Below, piece after piece: positions 31,543 to 40,611 of a stretch of 64,000 nt of DNA (position 1 is its first letter; each line of letters opens with the position of its first letter). The notes under the pieces were generated by a model. The model was not told where the DNA came from. It did no database searches and saw only the letters and a program-made list of their open reading frames with translations. A program made the position numbers and the translations under genes. The stretch comes from Bacillota bacterium (lineage in GTDB: Bacteria > Bacillota > Clostridia > Oscillospirales > Ruminococcaceae): assembly GCA_023433405.1 (NCBI GenBank), contig JAEZCT010000020.1, forward strand, positions 33,150 to 97,149, given 5' to 3'.

Positions 31543-32637
31543 TTACAGTAAAAATCCGGTCTGGTTATACCCAAGACCTGTCACAACTACGCTGCGCAGT
31601 TTTGGGTCGCCGAACAGGTCATATTGATCCGACTCGTCCTCAATGTTGCGTACAATGGGACGCAGCGGTTGAGACTCATGGTTTTTAATCACAATGCCAA
31701 TAATACCGTTGCTAAGACGCACACAGGTACCCACAGGGTAGGGGGCAACCTTGCGCAGAAAAACCCGCACAAACTCCTCGTCAAAAAAGGTGCCGACACC
31801 GCCCATGATGTACTCTATGGCCTCACTGGGCAGGTTTGGTCGCCGGTATGGGCGATTGGAGGTCAGCGCGTCATACACATCGGCAATACTGAGTATTCTG
31901 CCGAACACGGGAATATCCTTTCCAGAAAGGCCATAAGGGTACCCCAAGCCGTCCACGCGTTCGTGGTGGCTGAGAATACCATCAAAGGCAAGCGGGGGAA
32001 TAATGTTTTTGCCCTTAAAATAGTTTGCGCCATATAAAGGGTGCAGCTTGATTATCGTAAACTCTTCCCGCGAAAGGCGCGCGGGTTTATTGAGAATTTC
32101 AAGAGGAATATCAAGCTTGCCAATGTCGTGAAGCATGGCGCACAGGCCAAGCTCATACAGCTTATGGGTGTTGTAGCCCATGGTAATGCCCATGGCAATC
32201 GAGAGCACCGCCACGCTCAGGCAGTGATGGTAGGTATAATCGTCATACATTTTAAGGTCGATGATGCTGGTCATAAACTGGCTGTTGCTGGAGATGTCCT
32301 CTATCAGGTTTTCGGTAATAGCACCGATGGTATCAATCTGCCGAATCACCATCGCGTCGCTTTGACCCTTAAAATTGATGTACAGCTGCTTGATTCCCGC
32401 CACCGCTTTGATTTTTAAATCCTCATCGATGGTACCCTCAATCACTACATCGTCGTTTACGCCGTCGTTAATATATGCGCCCGCAAAGCCGCATGCCTTG
32501 AGTCTTCTAATGTATGCCTCGGTGAGCGTTTCGCCCCTTTTTAGCATAATGGTTGTATAATCTTCGTAATCATACAGCCGGATATCGCGGGATATCACCA
32601 TCCCGGGCATTAACTGGTTTGTGGGCAGAAAAATCAT
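31543..32637 (-). CDS. HD-GYP domain protein, putative c-di-GMP phosphodiesterase
   Basis: 364 residues. The N-terminal ~130 residues form a DUF3391-like lead domain. The HD-GYP domain follows with HDIGKLDIP, LHPLYGANYF, HHERVDGLGYP and ADVYDALTSNRPYR; metal and catalytic residues including GYP are present, so hydrolysis of c-di-GMP is expected. A ~60-residue tail (VGTCVRLSNGIIGIVI...) is SH3/Tudor-like as in many clostridial HD-GYP proteins. ATG 32637 is preferred because TAGGA lies about 10 bases upstream. First gene of the three-gene minus-strand operon with ParA and the ComFB-domain protein. Confidence 0.93.
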   Translation of the reverse strand: MIFLPTNQLMPGMVISRDIRLYDYEDYTTIMLKRGETLTEAYIRRLKACGFAGAYINDGVNDDVVIEGTIDEDLKIKAVAGIKQLYINFKGQSDAMVIRQIDTIGAITENLIEDISSNSQFMTSIIDLKMYDDYTYHHCLSVAVLSIAMGITMGYNTHKLYELGLCAMLHDIGKLDIPLEILNKPARLSREEFTIIKLHPLYGANYFKGKNIIPPLAFDGILSHHERVDGLGYPYGLSGKDIPVFGRILSIADVYDALTSNRPYRRPNLPSEAIEYIMGGVGTFFDEEFVRVFLRKVAPYPVGTCVRLSNGIIGIVIKNHESQPLRPIVRNIEDESDQYDLFGDPKLRSVVVTGLGYNQTGFLL

Positions 32638-32952
32638 AGCTGACAAATCCTATTCCATGTTGTTAGCGTCATTGTATTATCATGTCGTAAGGCCTCACAC
32701 TGACGTGCGGGAAAATGCCAAATAAACCAATATAGCGACATAGCTTAACACCATACCTACAAAACTTTGCATAAAACGATTCCATTTTATTTTAACACAG
32801 ACAGGGTTTTTTTTCAAACATTCTAGGTAAGAATAGATTGTAAATAATTCGGCAATTTTCCAACCGTACTGTAGTGTGCTGCATAAAGGACGGAAATACC
32901 GCATATGGACTTTTCCTTCCTGCTAAGCGGGTTTAGTATAACGCGCTACATC

Positions 32953-32996
32953 AAAAAGAGCCTTCAATTCACCAGCGTGAATTGTAGGCTCTTTTT
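32953..32996 (-). terminator. Terminator downstream of udg (bidirectional)
   Basis: AAAAAGAGCC and GGCTCTTTTT (32953-32962 and 32987-32996) with an inner CAATTCA/TGAATTG pairing. Confidence 0.75.
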
Positions 32997-33031
32997 ATCT
33001 GTAAACTCTACTTTTTTTGAGGCAATTAGTG
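32992..33031 (+). repeat. MITE right-half fragment
   Basis: TTTTTATCTGTAAACTCTAC followed by TTTTTTTGAGGCAATTAGTG matches the right end of subfamily 1 copies (compare copy K). Confidence 0.6.
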
Positions 33032-33058
33032 TTCGCTGCCGCGGACCGGGCGGGTGGG

Positions 33059-33643
33059 TCAGGCGTTCTCCTCATAGGTATGGGTGCATACCTCATGAAT
33101 CTTGTCGCGCAGGGCAAGTGCGTCCTCAAAGGCGGGGGTGCGCAGGGAGGGGTTTCGCAGCAGGGCGGCTGGATGCATGGTTCCCATCACCAGGCGGCCG
33201 TCCTTTTCTATCCACCTGCCATGCTCCACCGTCACCTTAAAATCCTCCGAGATAAAGCGCTTTGCCGCAATGCGTCCCACACACACAATAATTTTAGGGT
33301 TGATGAGTTCAATTTGCCGGGTTAAGTGGGCAAAGCATGCCGCCTGCTCCTCCGGCAGCGGGTCGCGGTTCTCTGGCGGACGGCATTTAATAATATTCGC
33401 GATATAGATGTTTTTATCCCGAAAAAGCCCCACGCAGGACATCAGCTTGTCAAGCAGCTTCCCCGATCGACCCACGAAGGGCTTGCCCTCCTCATCCTCC
33501 TGCGCGCCGGGAGCCTCACCGATTAACAGCACCTCGGCATTTTCTGCGCCGACACCAAAAACCACATTGGTACGCGTTTCGCACAGTGTGCAGCCCCGGC
33601 AGGTCAGTACCGATTGTTCCAGTTGCTTTAGTGTGTTTTCCAT
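33059..33643 (-). CDS. Uracil-DNA glycosylase, family 4 (Fe-S type)
   Basis: Removes uracil from DNA to start base-excision repair. 194 residues. The 4Fe-4S ligands are Cys of CRGCTLC near the N-terminus and the Cys of IKCRPPENRDP and QAACF. Motif A is GEAPGAQEDEEGKPFVGRSG and motif B is MHPAALLR. Start ATG 33643 has AGGGGA about 10 bases upstream; a TTG two codons earlier is possible. It stands alone with its own terminator. Confidence 0.95.
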   Translation of the reverse strand: MENTLKQLEQSVLTCRGCTLCETRTNVVFGVGAENAEVLLIGEAPGAQEDEEGKPFVGRSGKLLDKLMSCVGLFRDKNIYIANIIKCRPPENRDPLPEEQAACFAHLTRQIELINPKIIVCVGRIAAKRFISEDFKVTVEHGRWIEKDGRLVMGTMHPAALLRNPSLRTPAFEDALALRDKIHEVCTHTYEENA

Positions 33644-33856
33644 TCGCAATTTATCCCCTTCATTTCAAACTACGACTGCATTATACCATAAATCGCCCTG
33701 CGAGTACAAAAAACCCTGTTGTTATGATTTTAGGGGAAAGAAAACAATTCGCCGCCGGGCTCAGTTTGCCGAACACTCCCACCCCGGGTTTAATATGATG
33801 TAATACTGACCGACCTATACACAAATATTCATCGTGTCATACAGGGGGAACCGAAA

Positions 33857-34852
33857 TTGAACACGAACTACGGCCCGAATAACGGGCCAAACCTTGCACG
33901 GCTAGAGCCGCTGCGGGCAAGATTTGGAGAGGAGCGGGCGAAAGGGGTATTCCGCGAGGCCGCACAGAAAAACCGGCAGACTGCGGCTGTCATGGTTAAC
34001 GACGAAAACCTGCGTTTTCGCACCCTGTTTGCGCTGATGCCCGATATCAAACAGCAGGAAATGTATGAGGAGCTGGTGCCGCGCAACCGTGCGGCGCTGT
34101 ACTGGACGGGTAAAATCCTTAACGATAACGAGCTGACGGCAAACCTCAAGGAAGAAAAAGACCCAATCACCGAACACGAGGCCCTTGTATGGATGTTAAA
34201 AAGCGGCTTTGCGGATGATGGCAAGGATAATGCCTTTGCGCGCGTGCTGGACGGTGCCGCGGCGCTGCTTGCAGACCGCTACCACGACAAGGAAAACCTG
34301 CCGCTGATGGCGGATATGCTGTTTCGCCGCGCGCGGGCAGGGTACCTTGTGCATGACCTTGCTTGGGCGCTGTTTCGGGCTAACGACCCCCAGGTTTTGC
34401 GCCTTGCGGCAAACCACCTGCGCTCTCCCCAGTCGGAGGAGTATAACCTTGCCTGCTCGCTGCTACATTTGGAGCCCAATGAGCGCGGCGCAAACAGACA
34501 GTGGCAGTACAACAATTACATGAACTGGCTTGATGAGAATTACGACTACTTATACGCCACGGACGAGAGCTTTCAGTCCTCCAACGCACCCAACGCCTAC
34601 GCGGTGGATACCGCGGCGCAATACCTGTGTAAACCCACCCTGCGCCGCACCGAGGCGATTGAAACTGCGGCTCGCGCAGAGGCCGAGCTGCCCAAGGATT
34701 TTTTAAAGCTTACAAAGGAGGAAAAGCAACGGCTTGCGCTCTATTCCAACCGTCTTAAGAAATGGAACCCCGCCCGCTGGGAGGATTTTATCAAGCAGCC
34801 GGTGGAGCGGCAGATAGGGGAAGCAAATTCCTGGGGGGAGGCGGGCGTATGA
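33857..34852 (+). CDS. Conserved-looking protein of unknown function, coupled to tgl
   Basis: 331 residues, not assigned. No signal peptide or membrane segment. The N-terminus is Asn/Gly/Pro-rich (NTNYGPNNGPNLARLEPLRARFGEERA); the body is helical, with repeated short helix pairs (DDGKDNAFARVLDGAAALLADRYHD, PLMADMLFRRARAGYLVHDLAWALFRANDPQVLRLAANHLRSPQ) that look like HEAT-style repeats. TTG start 7 bases after GGGGGA. Its TGA overlaps the tgl ATG (ATGA). The coupling to a spore transglutaminase suggests a spore-coat function. Confidence 0.8.
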   Translation: MNTNYGPNNGPNLARLEPLRARFGEERAKGVFREAAQKNRQTAAVMVNDENLRFRTLFALMPDIKQQEMYEELVPRNRAALYWTGKILNDNELTANLKEEKDPITEHEALVWMLKSGFADDGKDNAFARVLDGAAALLADRYHDKENLPLMADMLFRRARAGYLVHDLAWALFRANDPQVLRLAANHLRSPQSEEYNLACSLLHLEPNERGANRQWQYNNYMNWLDENYDYLYATDESFQSSNAPNAYAVDTAAQYLCKPTLRRTEAIETAARAEAELPKDFLKLTKEEKQRLALYSNRLKKWNPARWEDFIKQPVERQIGEANSWGEAGV

Positions 34853-35607
34853 TTTTAATTGCCGACCGTCCCGCAGATATTGCGGCGATTTCGCAGGGGC
34901 TCCCCGAGGATGGAGTGGAACGGAAAATCCTTGCCATTCTTGCAAACAGCCAGACCACCTATCGTTACCGCTCACAGGACGACCTGCTGTTTGAGCTTGC
35001 CCTGCGCCGGGAGATTATTAATGCCTCTAATGCGCTTGCGCGCAGCGGGCTGCGCTTTGCCATCTTTCGTGAGGCGGAGTGTAACACCGATTACTGGGAG
35101 CTTACCCCCGAGGGCGGTTTTCGTCAGCGCCGTGACGTAAAGCCTTCCGACGCCGTGCGCGATATCTTCACGAACGGGCGAAAGTATGCCACCGAATGTG
35201 CCACGGGAATGGTTATCGTATATCTTGGCGCACTCTTAAGCCTTATGGGGGAGGAGAAATTTAACCGCAATTTCAACAACCTGTATCTCATGAACTGGCA
35301 TAACCTGCCGAGGAACCTCAGGGAGATTGGGCAGATGAACCCCGAGCCGGATTATCTGCCGGGAGACCGGCGCTACTTCGCGAACCCGGACGTTGACCCC
35401 GTCACCCCCGAATGGCAGGGAGAAAACGTCATTGACCTTGGCAACGGTTTGTATTACGGTCACGGCGTAGGAAGACGAACTGCGGATGAAATTATTAAAG
35501 CCCTCAATCGCCAGCGCAGGGAAGGTGCAACCCGAGAGGCTTACCTGATGGACTCGGCGGGCAGACCAAACTTTGAGCGCCTCGCGGAGCTAAACCGCAC
35601 GGCTTGA
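34849..35607 (+). CDS. tgl: Spore protein-glutamine gamma-glutamyltransferase (transglutaminase)
   Basis: Cross-links spore coat proteins through glutamine-lysine bonds. 252 residues, the usual length for Bacillus-type Tgl (about 245). The catalytic Cys is in NGRKYATECATGMVIVYLGAL, as in known Tgl enzymes; YYGHGVG and the preceding NVIDLGNGLY are the conserved later segment. ATG 34849 overlaps the upstream stop and follows GGGGGAGG. This gene is the clearest sign that the organism forms endospores; in Bacillus it is made in the mother cell. Confidence 0.93.
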   Translation: MILIADRPADIAAISQGLPEDGVERKILAILANSQTTYRYRSQDDLLFELALRREIINASNALARSGLRFAIFREAECNTDYWELTPEGGFRQRRDVKPSDAVRDIFTNGRKYATECATGMVIVYLGALLSLMGEEKFNRNFNNLYLMNWHNLPRNLREIGQMNPEPDYLPGDRRYFANPDVDPVTPEWQGENVIDLGNGLYYGHGVGRRTADEIIKALNRQRREGATREAYLMDSAGRPNFERLAELNRTA

Positions 35608-35790
35608 CGCCGTGAAGGGTGGATGTGTTATCCTGTTTTTAGCCTAAACCAATTCTCTTAGGGCAACCGGCGCAATCAAACGAAACCGGGCTGCGGCGGA
35701 AGACGTACCGAGCTTGCGCGATAAAACCTTTATGGAAGTATAGTTTTAGAAAAATTTCGCCTAACTAATGAAAGAGGATGACCCGGATAC

Positions 35791-35838
35791 ACAGGCCCCC
35801 ATTTTGTGCGGACAAATGGGGGCCTGTACCGTCTTTTG
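35791..35838 (+). terminator. Terminator downstream of tgl
   Basis: ACAGGCCCCCATTT (35791-35804) pairs with AAATGGGGGCCTGT (35814-35827), followed by a T-rich tail. The rest of the 525-bp gap holds no gene. Confidence 0.75.
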
Positions 35839-35976
35839 TCTTTTACCAAAAACTCACTGTGATGATATTGTAAGCAATGGGTATGATTCTATAGAGAGCC
35901 TAGAAAAATTATTGAAAAAATAACGATGTGTAGAATTTTTTTATTTCTTTATCACAAAAGCTTTACATAATGACGA

Positions 35977-36004
35977 TTTACATTTGGTTTAGTTGCGGTA
36001 TAAT
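35977..36004 (+). promoter_or_regulatory. SigA-type promoter for the phospholipase-like gene
   Basis: TTTACA at 35977-35982, a 16-bp spacer and TATAAT at 35999-36004; about 130 bp before the start codon. Confidence 0.6.
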
Positions 36005-36132
36005 GACAATTGATAATAGCTATTGGGCTAACAGGGATATTACCGTCCGGCACCGGCCGACGCATGAATATGATACCATATGACTTTTTTTAACTAACAA
36101 GGCATATCGCTTTGGTAATAAGGAGCCGCAAT

Positions 36133-36711
36133 ATGAATCTTTTATCCCACCTGCGCATAGCGCGCCATGTGCTTGCCCCATATCGCCGGGAGCAGGGGCT
36201 TGCCCGTCGCGCAGCCTTTTTCTTTGGCAATGTACGACCTGACATCTTTGGCGGTTTTATTGTGCTGCCCCATACTCCGGCCGCCAGAGCGAGGCTCGTC
36301 AACCTGCGCATTGCGCGGTGCATTAAAGAGCTGGAAGAGGGAATGAGCGGCGACCTGCTAACCAACTATAGGCTCGGAATTATATGCCATTTTATTGCGG
36401 ACTTTTTCTGCTTTGCCCACAACGATTGGGCAGACCTCTCAACTCCCCAGCATTTTCGCTATGAAAGAATGCTAAACCATCACCTAAAGCGCAGGGACCT
36501 GGAAGGCAGCACCCTGCCCTATGCTTACAGCGCGCAAGAAATTATAGAAGCCCTTTGGCTTACCCATAAGGAGTATTCCGCGCTAAGCCCCGAGCACACC
36601 CACGACCTTGACTATACCGCGCGTATGTGCGCGTACCTGTTTGGGTCCGCCAACACCATTGCCCAGAACGCCGTTGTATACCCCGTCAAGGCGCTGCCCG
36701 CTGTTGGCTGA
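36133..36711 (+). CDS. Zinc-dependent phospholipase C-like protein
   Basis: 192 residues matching the zinc-dependent phospholipase C/S1-P1 nuclease fold: HLRIARHVLAPYRREQG, FFFGNVRPDIFGGF, RLGIICHFIADFFCFAHND and RYERMLNHHLKRRDL supply His/Asp metal ligands (Asp in GNVRPD, His-x3-Asp in HFIADF). No signal peptide is visible, so it is probably intracellular and of unknown substrate, unlike secreted phospholipases. ATG 36133 follows AAGGAG. Confidence 0.85.
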   Translation: MNLLSHLRIARHVLAPYRREQGLARRAAFFFGNVRPDIFGGFIVLPHTPAARARLVNLRIARCIKELEEGMSGDLLTNYRLGIICHFIADFFCFAHNDWADLSTPQHFRYERMLNHHLKRRDLEGSTLPYAYSAQEIIEALWLTHKEYSALSPEHTHDLDYTARMCAYLFGSANTIAQNAVVYPVKALPAVG

Positions 36712-36745
36712 TTAACCGCTTGCGAGCCCTCACTATGCTTTTCGC

Positions 36746-36788
36746 GCCGCCTGAAGGGATTCTCTCCGACCCGACAGGCGGCTTTTTT
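36746..36788 (+). terminator. Terminator of the phospholipase-like gene
   Basis: GCCGCCTG (36746-36753) pairs with CAGGCGGC (36775-36782), followed by six T. Confidence 0.85.
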
Positions 36789-36809
36789 AGTTGGGGGTAG
36801 GACTTACTT

Positions 36810-36845
36810 GCAGATTTTCAAATGCTTTTCATTGGATAATGGCTT
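36810..36845. repeat. Degenerate MITE subfamily 2 fragment
   Basis: GCAGATTTTCAAATGCTTTT followed by CATTGGATAAT resembles the right arm of copy E. No left arm is recognisable. Confidence 0.4.
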
Positions 36846-36849
36846 TACA

Positions 36850-36898
36850 AAAAACAATGCCTTGAAGGCGGCGAAGGCCGCCTTCAAGGCATTGTTTT
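36850..36898. terminator. Perfect 22-bp hairpin between convergent genes
   Basis: AAAACAATGCCTTGAAGGCGGC-type arm (36851-36872) is exactly complementary to 36877-36898, with a GAAG loop and T-rich ends, so it can stop transcription from both sides. Confidence 0.8.
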
Positions 36899-36958
36899 GC
36901 TTTTTTGCGCCTTTTAGAGAATGCGGGATTCCGGGCTCCACCGGGGCGTTAAGCGCTT

Positions 36959-37060
36959 ATGCTAATATCCGATTTAGAAGAGTATAAAAATCAAGTGAAA
37001 AGCCTTAATTTATGGGTTTTCACGCGGATTTTTATCGACTCTTTTTGAGGAGATTAGTAT
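36959..37060 (+). repeat. MITE-like palindromic repeat, copy I (subfamily 1)
   Basis: ATGCTAATATCCGATTTAGA at the left and TTTGAGGAGATTAGTAT at the right, 102 bp. One base change in the left terminus. Confidence 0.9.
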
Positions 37061-37072
37061 TAATAAGGCCTA

Positions 37073-38242
37073 TTAGTTGCGGGCAAGCCCGCTTTTGACC
37101 GCTTCATCAGCCACCGCCGCGGCTACCGCATCCGCAACGCTCTTATCCAAGGCGCTGGGGATGATATACTCAGGCGAAAGCCTCTCAGCCGGTACCAGCG
37201 ACGCGATGGCGTAGGCGGCGCGAATCTTCATCTCGTCGGTAATCTCCTTGGCGCGCACAGACAGCGCTCCCTTGAACACGCCGGGGAAAACAAGCACGTT
37301 GTTAATTTGGTTGGGAAAATCCGAGCGTCCGGTGCCTACTACGGCGGCACCGCCTTTTTTGGCCTCATCCGGCATAATCTCCGGCGTGGGGTTTGCCATG
37401 GCAAATACAATACCGTTGTTCATCGTAGAGACCATCTCTGACGTAACCAGCCCGGGACGGGATACACCGATAAAAACATCCGCGCCATTAAGGGCATCGG
37501 CCAGGCTGCCTCGCTTTCGCTCAAGGTTTGTCACCTTGGCCATTTCCTGCTGGGGCGGTGTAAGGCTGTTGTCCCCCTCACAGAGGATGCCGCCGATATC
37601 ACACATCGTCAGGCTGCCAAAGCCCATGCGCAACAGCAGGGAACCAATGGCTATGCCTGCCGCGCCCGCACCGTTAATGACAATGCGAGCTTTGCCCATC
37701 CTCTTACCGGTAACCTGAAGGGCGTTTATGAGCGCCGCCGCCACGACAATTGCCGTGCCGTGCTGGTCGTCGTGGAAAACCGGGATGTCGCACACCTCTT
37801 TGAGCCGGCGCTCCACCTCAAAGCAGCGGGGCGCCGAGATGTCCTCAAGGTTAATGCCGCCAAAGCTCTTCGAGATGAGGCGGATGGTCTCAACCAGCTT
37901 ATCCACATCCTTGGTGTCTACGCAAAGTGGAAAGGCGTCCACATCCGCAAACGCCTTAAACAGAGCGCATTTGCCCTCCATTACAGGCATTCCCGCGGCG
38001 GGGCCGATATCCCCTAAGCCAAGCACTGCCGAGCCGTCGGTGATAACAGCCACAAGGTTTGCTCTGCGCGTCAGCTCAAAGGATTTTTCATAGTCTGCCG
38101 CTATTTCGCGGCAGGGCTGTGCCACCCCGGGTGTATAGCATAGAGAAAGCTGTTCACGGGTGTTAATTTCACACCGCGAAATGACTTCGATTTTACCCCG
38201 CAGCCTGTAATGAAGCTGCAAAGACTGCTCGTTAATATCCAT
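37073..38242 (-). CDS. NAD(P)-dependent malic enzyme
   Basis: Oxidative decarboxylation of malate to pyruvate and CO2. 389 residues, the short bacterial type. The active-site Tyr lies in SLCYTPGVAQP, the divalent metal site in DISAPRCFEVERRLKEVCDIPVFHDDQHGTAIV, and the dinucleotide-binding loop in IVINGAGAAGIAIG. Start ATG 38242 (MDINEQSLQ) follows AAAGGATGG at 9-10 bases. Downstream of fumC by 30 bases in the same direction, so fumarate to malate to pyruvate form one unit. Confidence 0.95.
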   Translation of the reverse strand: MDINEQSLQLHYRLRGKIEVISRCEINTREQLSLCYTPGVAQPCREIAADYEKSFELTRRANLVAVITDGSAVLGLGDIGPAAGMPVMEGKCALFKAFADVDAFPLCVDTKDVDKLVETIRLISKSFGGINLEDISAPRCFEVERRLKEVCDIPVFHDDQHGTAIVVAAALINALQVTGKRMGKARIVINGAGAAGIAIGSLLLRMGFGSLTMCDIGGILCEGDNSLTPPQQEMAKVTNLERKRGSLADALNGADVFIGVSRPGLVTSEMVSTMNNGIVFAMANPTPEIMPDEAKKGGAAVVGTGRSDFPNQINNVLVFPGVFKGALSVRAKEITDEMKIRAAYAIASLVPAERLSPEYIIPSALDKSVADAVAAAVADEAVKSGLARN

Positions 38243-38272
38243 GGTTTTAACCATCCTTTCGGGAGTACTCGC

Positions 38273-39646
38273 TTATACCATCTGCTCGGGGCGAAAGACC
38301 TCGTCAAACTGCTCGGCGGTGAGAAAACCAAGTCCCAGCGCGGCCTCGCGCAGCGAGATATTCTGCTCATAGGCGTGCTTAGCGGTTTTGGCAGCGTTAT
38401 CGTAGCCGATGGTGGGCGACAGCGCGGTCACCAGCATGAGGGAGTTGTGCAGGTTGTAGGACATTTTTTCAGTGTTTGCGCGAATGCCGCTGACACAGTG
38501 GACGCGAAATGACCGGATAGCGTCGCTTAATAGTCGCACCGACTGCAAAAAGTTATAGATACAAACAGGCATATAAACATTTAGCTCAAAGTTGCCTTGG
38601 GATGCGGCAAGACCTACCGCAACGTCGTTTGCAATTACCTGCACGGCAACCATTGTAACCGCCTCGCATTGGGTGGGATTTACCTTGCCGGGCATAATGG
38701 AGCTGCCAGGCTCGTTTTCGGGGATAAATATCTCCCCAAGGCCGCAGCGTGGACCGCTTGAAAGCCACCGGATGTCGTTTGCAATCTTCATGAGGTTCGC
38801 TGCCAGCGCCTTGAGCGCGCCGTGGGCAAACACCAGCTCGTCTTTTGCGGTGAGTGCATGGAATTTATTATCAGCCGATACGAAGGGCTTGCCGGTCAGC
38901 TCCGCTATCTGCCGCGCGGCCTCTCGCGCAAAGCCTTCAGGCGCGTTCAGCCCGGTGCCCACGGCGGTGCCGCCCAGCGCAAGAGAGCACAGAGGAGGCA
39001 GTGCGGCCTCTATCATGCCGCAGGTTGTCTCAAGCATGGCCCGCCAGCCGCTGATTTCCTGGGTGAAGGTAATGGGGGTGGCATCCTGAAGATGGGTTCT
39101 GCCCGATTTGACAATACCGGCGTTCTCAGCCTCCAGCCGTTTAAATTCGGCGGCAAGCTCCTTTACGGCAGGCAGCAGGCTGTCCGAGATCCCCACTACC
39201 GCCGCAATGTGCATGGCGGTAGGAAAGGTATCGTTGGAGCTTTGAGACATGTTCACATGGTCGTTTGGGTGCAAAAGCCTTTCACCAAAGCGGCGGGCCG
39301 CACGGTTAGCGATAACTTCATTTACATTCATGTTGCTCTGGGTACCGCTGCCGGTTTGCCACACGGCAAGGGGGAAATGCCCGTCCAGCTCCCCGGACAG
39401 AATCTCATCGCACACCGCCTCAATCTGCGCACTGCGCGCATCCTCCAGAATACCCAGGCTACGGTTTGCGCGGGCGGCTGCTTTTTTGAGGATGGCAAAT
39501 GCCCCGACAATCTCCCCAGGCATTTTTTCCGTTCCAATTTTAAAGTTTTCCAGGCTGCGTTGGGTCTGCGCAGCCCAATACCGATCCTCGGGGACCTCTA
39601 TCGGTCCCATGGAGTCGCGTTCCGTACGGTAGTCCAAATCGCACAA
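38273..39646 (-). CDS. fumC: Class II fumarate hydratase
   Basis: Oxygen-stable fumarase converting fumarate and malate. About 457 residues, family length. The signature GSSIMPGKVNPTQCE, the catalytic-loop THLQDATPI and SSNDTFPTAMHIA are all present. The sequence SNDTF/T-H in two conserved regions and the Glu in QCE match the active site. The start is uncertain: TTG 39646 is used because the family N-terminus begins around YRTERDSMGPIEVPEDRYWAAQTQRS; the first ATG (39610) would cut this part. Operon with malic enzyme. Confidence 0.94.
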   Translation of the reverse strand: MCDLDYRTERDSMGPIEVPEDRYWAAQTQRSLENFKIGTEKMPGEIVGAFAILKKAAARANRSLGILEDARSAQIEAVCDEILSGELDGHFPLAVWQTGSGTQSNMNVNEVIANRAARRFGERLLHPNDHVNMSQSSNDTFPTAMHIAAVVGISDSLLPAVKELAAEFKRLEAENAGIVKSGRTHLQDATPITFTQEISGWRAMLETTCGMIEAALPPLCSLALGGTAVGTGLNAPEGFAREAARQIAELTGKPFVSADNKFHALTAKDELVFAHGALKALAANLMKIANDIRWLSSGPRCGLGEIFIPENEPGSSIMPGKVNPTQCEAVTMVAVQVIANDVAVGLAASQGNFELNVYMPVCIYNFLQSVRLLSDAIRSFRVHCVSGIRANTEKMSYNLHNSLMLVTALSPTIGYDNAAKTAKHAYEQNISLREAALGLGFLTAEQFDEVFRPEQMV

Positions 39647-39884
39647 GCACCTCGTTTCAGGTGTATTTTTTGCTGTCAGTCTCTATTGAGAAAGCGTGGG
39701 AAATTACTAAGCAAAAAAGCAGAAACTGCATAGTATATGACCACTATAATGTGAGGTGTGCTTGCTGTCAAGACTGCGTTTCGCGCAGATATACCTTACC
39801 GCTTCTTTTTATTTATCAGCGGCTCTGTGCAAAGCTTTGGTTTTGGTCTGTTCCGTAGTAGCCTACACTGGCTCATAAAATCAA

Positions 39885-39927
39885 AAAGCGGTAAGCACGC
39901 GAGTTTACTCGTCAAGCTTACCGCTTT
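39885..39927. terminator. Terminator-like hairpin
   Basis: 12-bp stem AAAGCGGTAAGC / GCTTACCGCTTT with an inner CGAG/CTCG helix. Confidence 0.65.
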
Positions 39928-40109
39928 GGTGTGTTTAATGCTCATTTTCCTCAGAAAGAGTATAACTTTTAATAAAAATCCATATCTGCATTTTATTGAA
40001 ACGGTTTTGAGTACGGGTTTTTAACCTGGATAAACGCAAAGTGCAGGCAGCATAAAGTGTTTTATCCCTACAATATTTAGACGGCTCATTACTCTTAATC
40101 AAAAGCAAC

Positions 40110-40162
40110 AAAAATGATAGAAGTACGTTAACCAGATTTGGCAACGTACTTCTATCATTTTT
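40110..40162. repeat. Perfect 20-bp inverted repeat
   Basis: AAAAATGATAGAAGTACGTT at 40110-40129 and its exact complement at 40143-40162, 13-base loop. It could be a terminator for an unknown transcript or the scar of a mobile element. Confidence 0.7.
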
Positions 40163-40611
40163 ATGATATTATGGTTATTAGCAGGTGTTTATGGTTAAGC
40201 GGTGAAGAAACGCAAACGTTCTGTTAGCGGCGGTTTTATCATGCCTCTGGTACTAACTTAGTCCGGTAAATTGCGGATAGGGGTAATCTTTAAATGGTTT
40301 GTATTGAGCGGAGTCGCTAAGCACTCCACAATATAAATAAGCGCGAATAAATTGACTTTAAGCCCCGAAACAAGTAGAATTATCTATAAATGCAGATTAT
40401 CTTCGGAAATATAGGGCTAAATCAAGAGATTGAGTAAATTCGCATCCTATAATACTCTTGATTTTTAAGGAAAAGGGTTCGATTTTTTTAATAGGACAAC
40501 CGCTTCGTACCGGAAACAATGCAAAAAGGTCTTGATAAACGCCGCTAAGGCTTTTATGAAGCTTATCATTCACGACAAGACGGGATAGAGCGCAGGAAAG
40601 GATTGACGTAG

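Larger units (their letters stand above)
32638..33058. other. Intergenic region between HD-GYP operon and udg
   Basis: Contains the udg terminator and a MITE half copy at its right side. The AT-rich remainder upstream of the HD-GYP gene must hold its promoter, but no consensus pair was identified. Confidence 0.4.
39647..40611. other. 965-bp gene-free region between fumC and the chemoreceptor
   Basis: No gene recognised on either strand. It contains a terminator-like hairpin (AAAGCGGTAAGC at 39885-39896 paired with 39916-39927) and a perfect 20-bp inverted repeat (40110-40129 against 40143-40162, loop of 13). A -10-like TATAAT near 40450 has no matching -35. It may include the fumC promoter on its left side, but no consensus pair was identified. 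Confidence 0.5.

Noticed and set aside
32695..32904. Minus-strand frame with a C-terminal hydrophobic stretch
   Set aside because: No ribosome binding site, unusual composition, no resemblance to a family; it spans an AT-rich promoter-like area.
38822..39733. 303-codon plus-strand frame across fumC
   Set aside because: It overlaps the well supported fumarase on the other strand.
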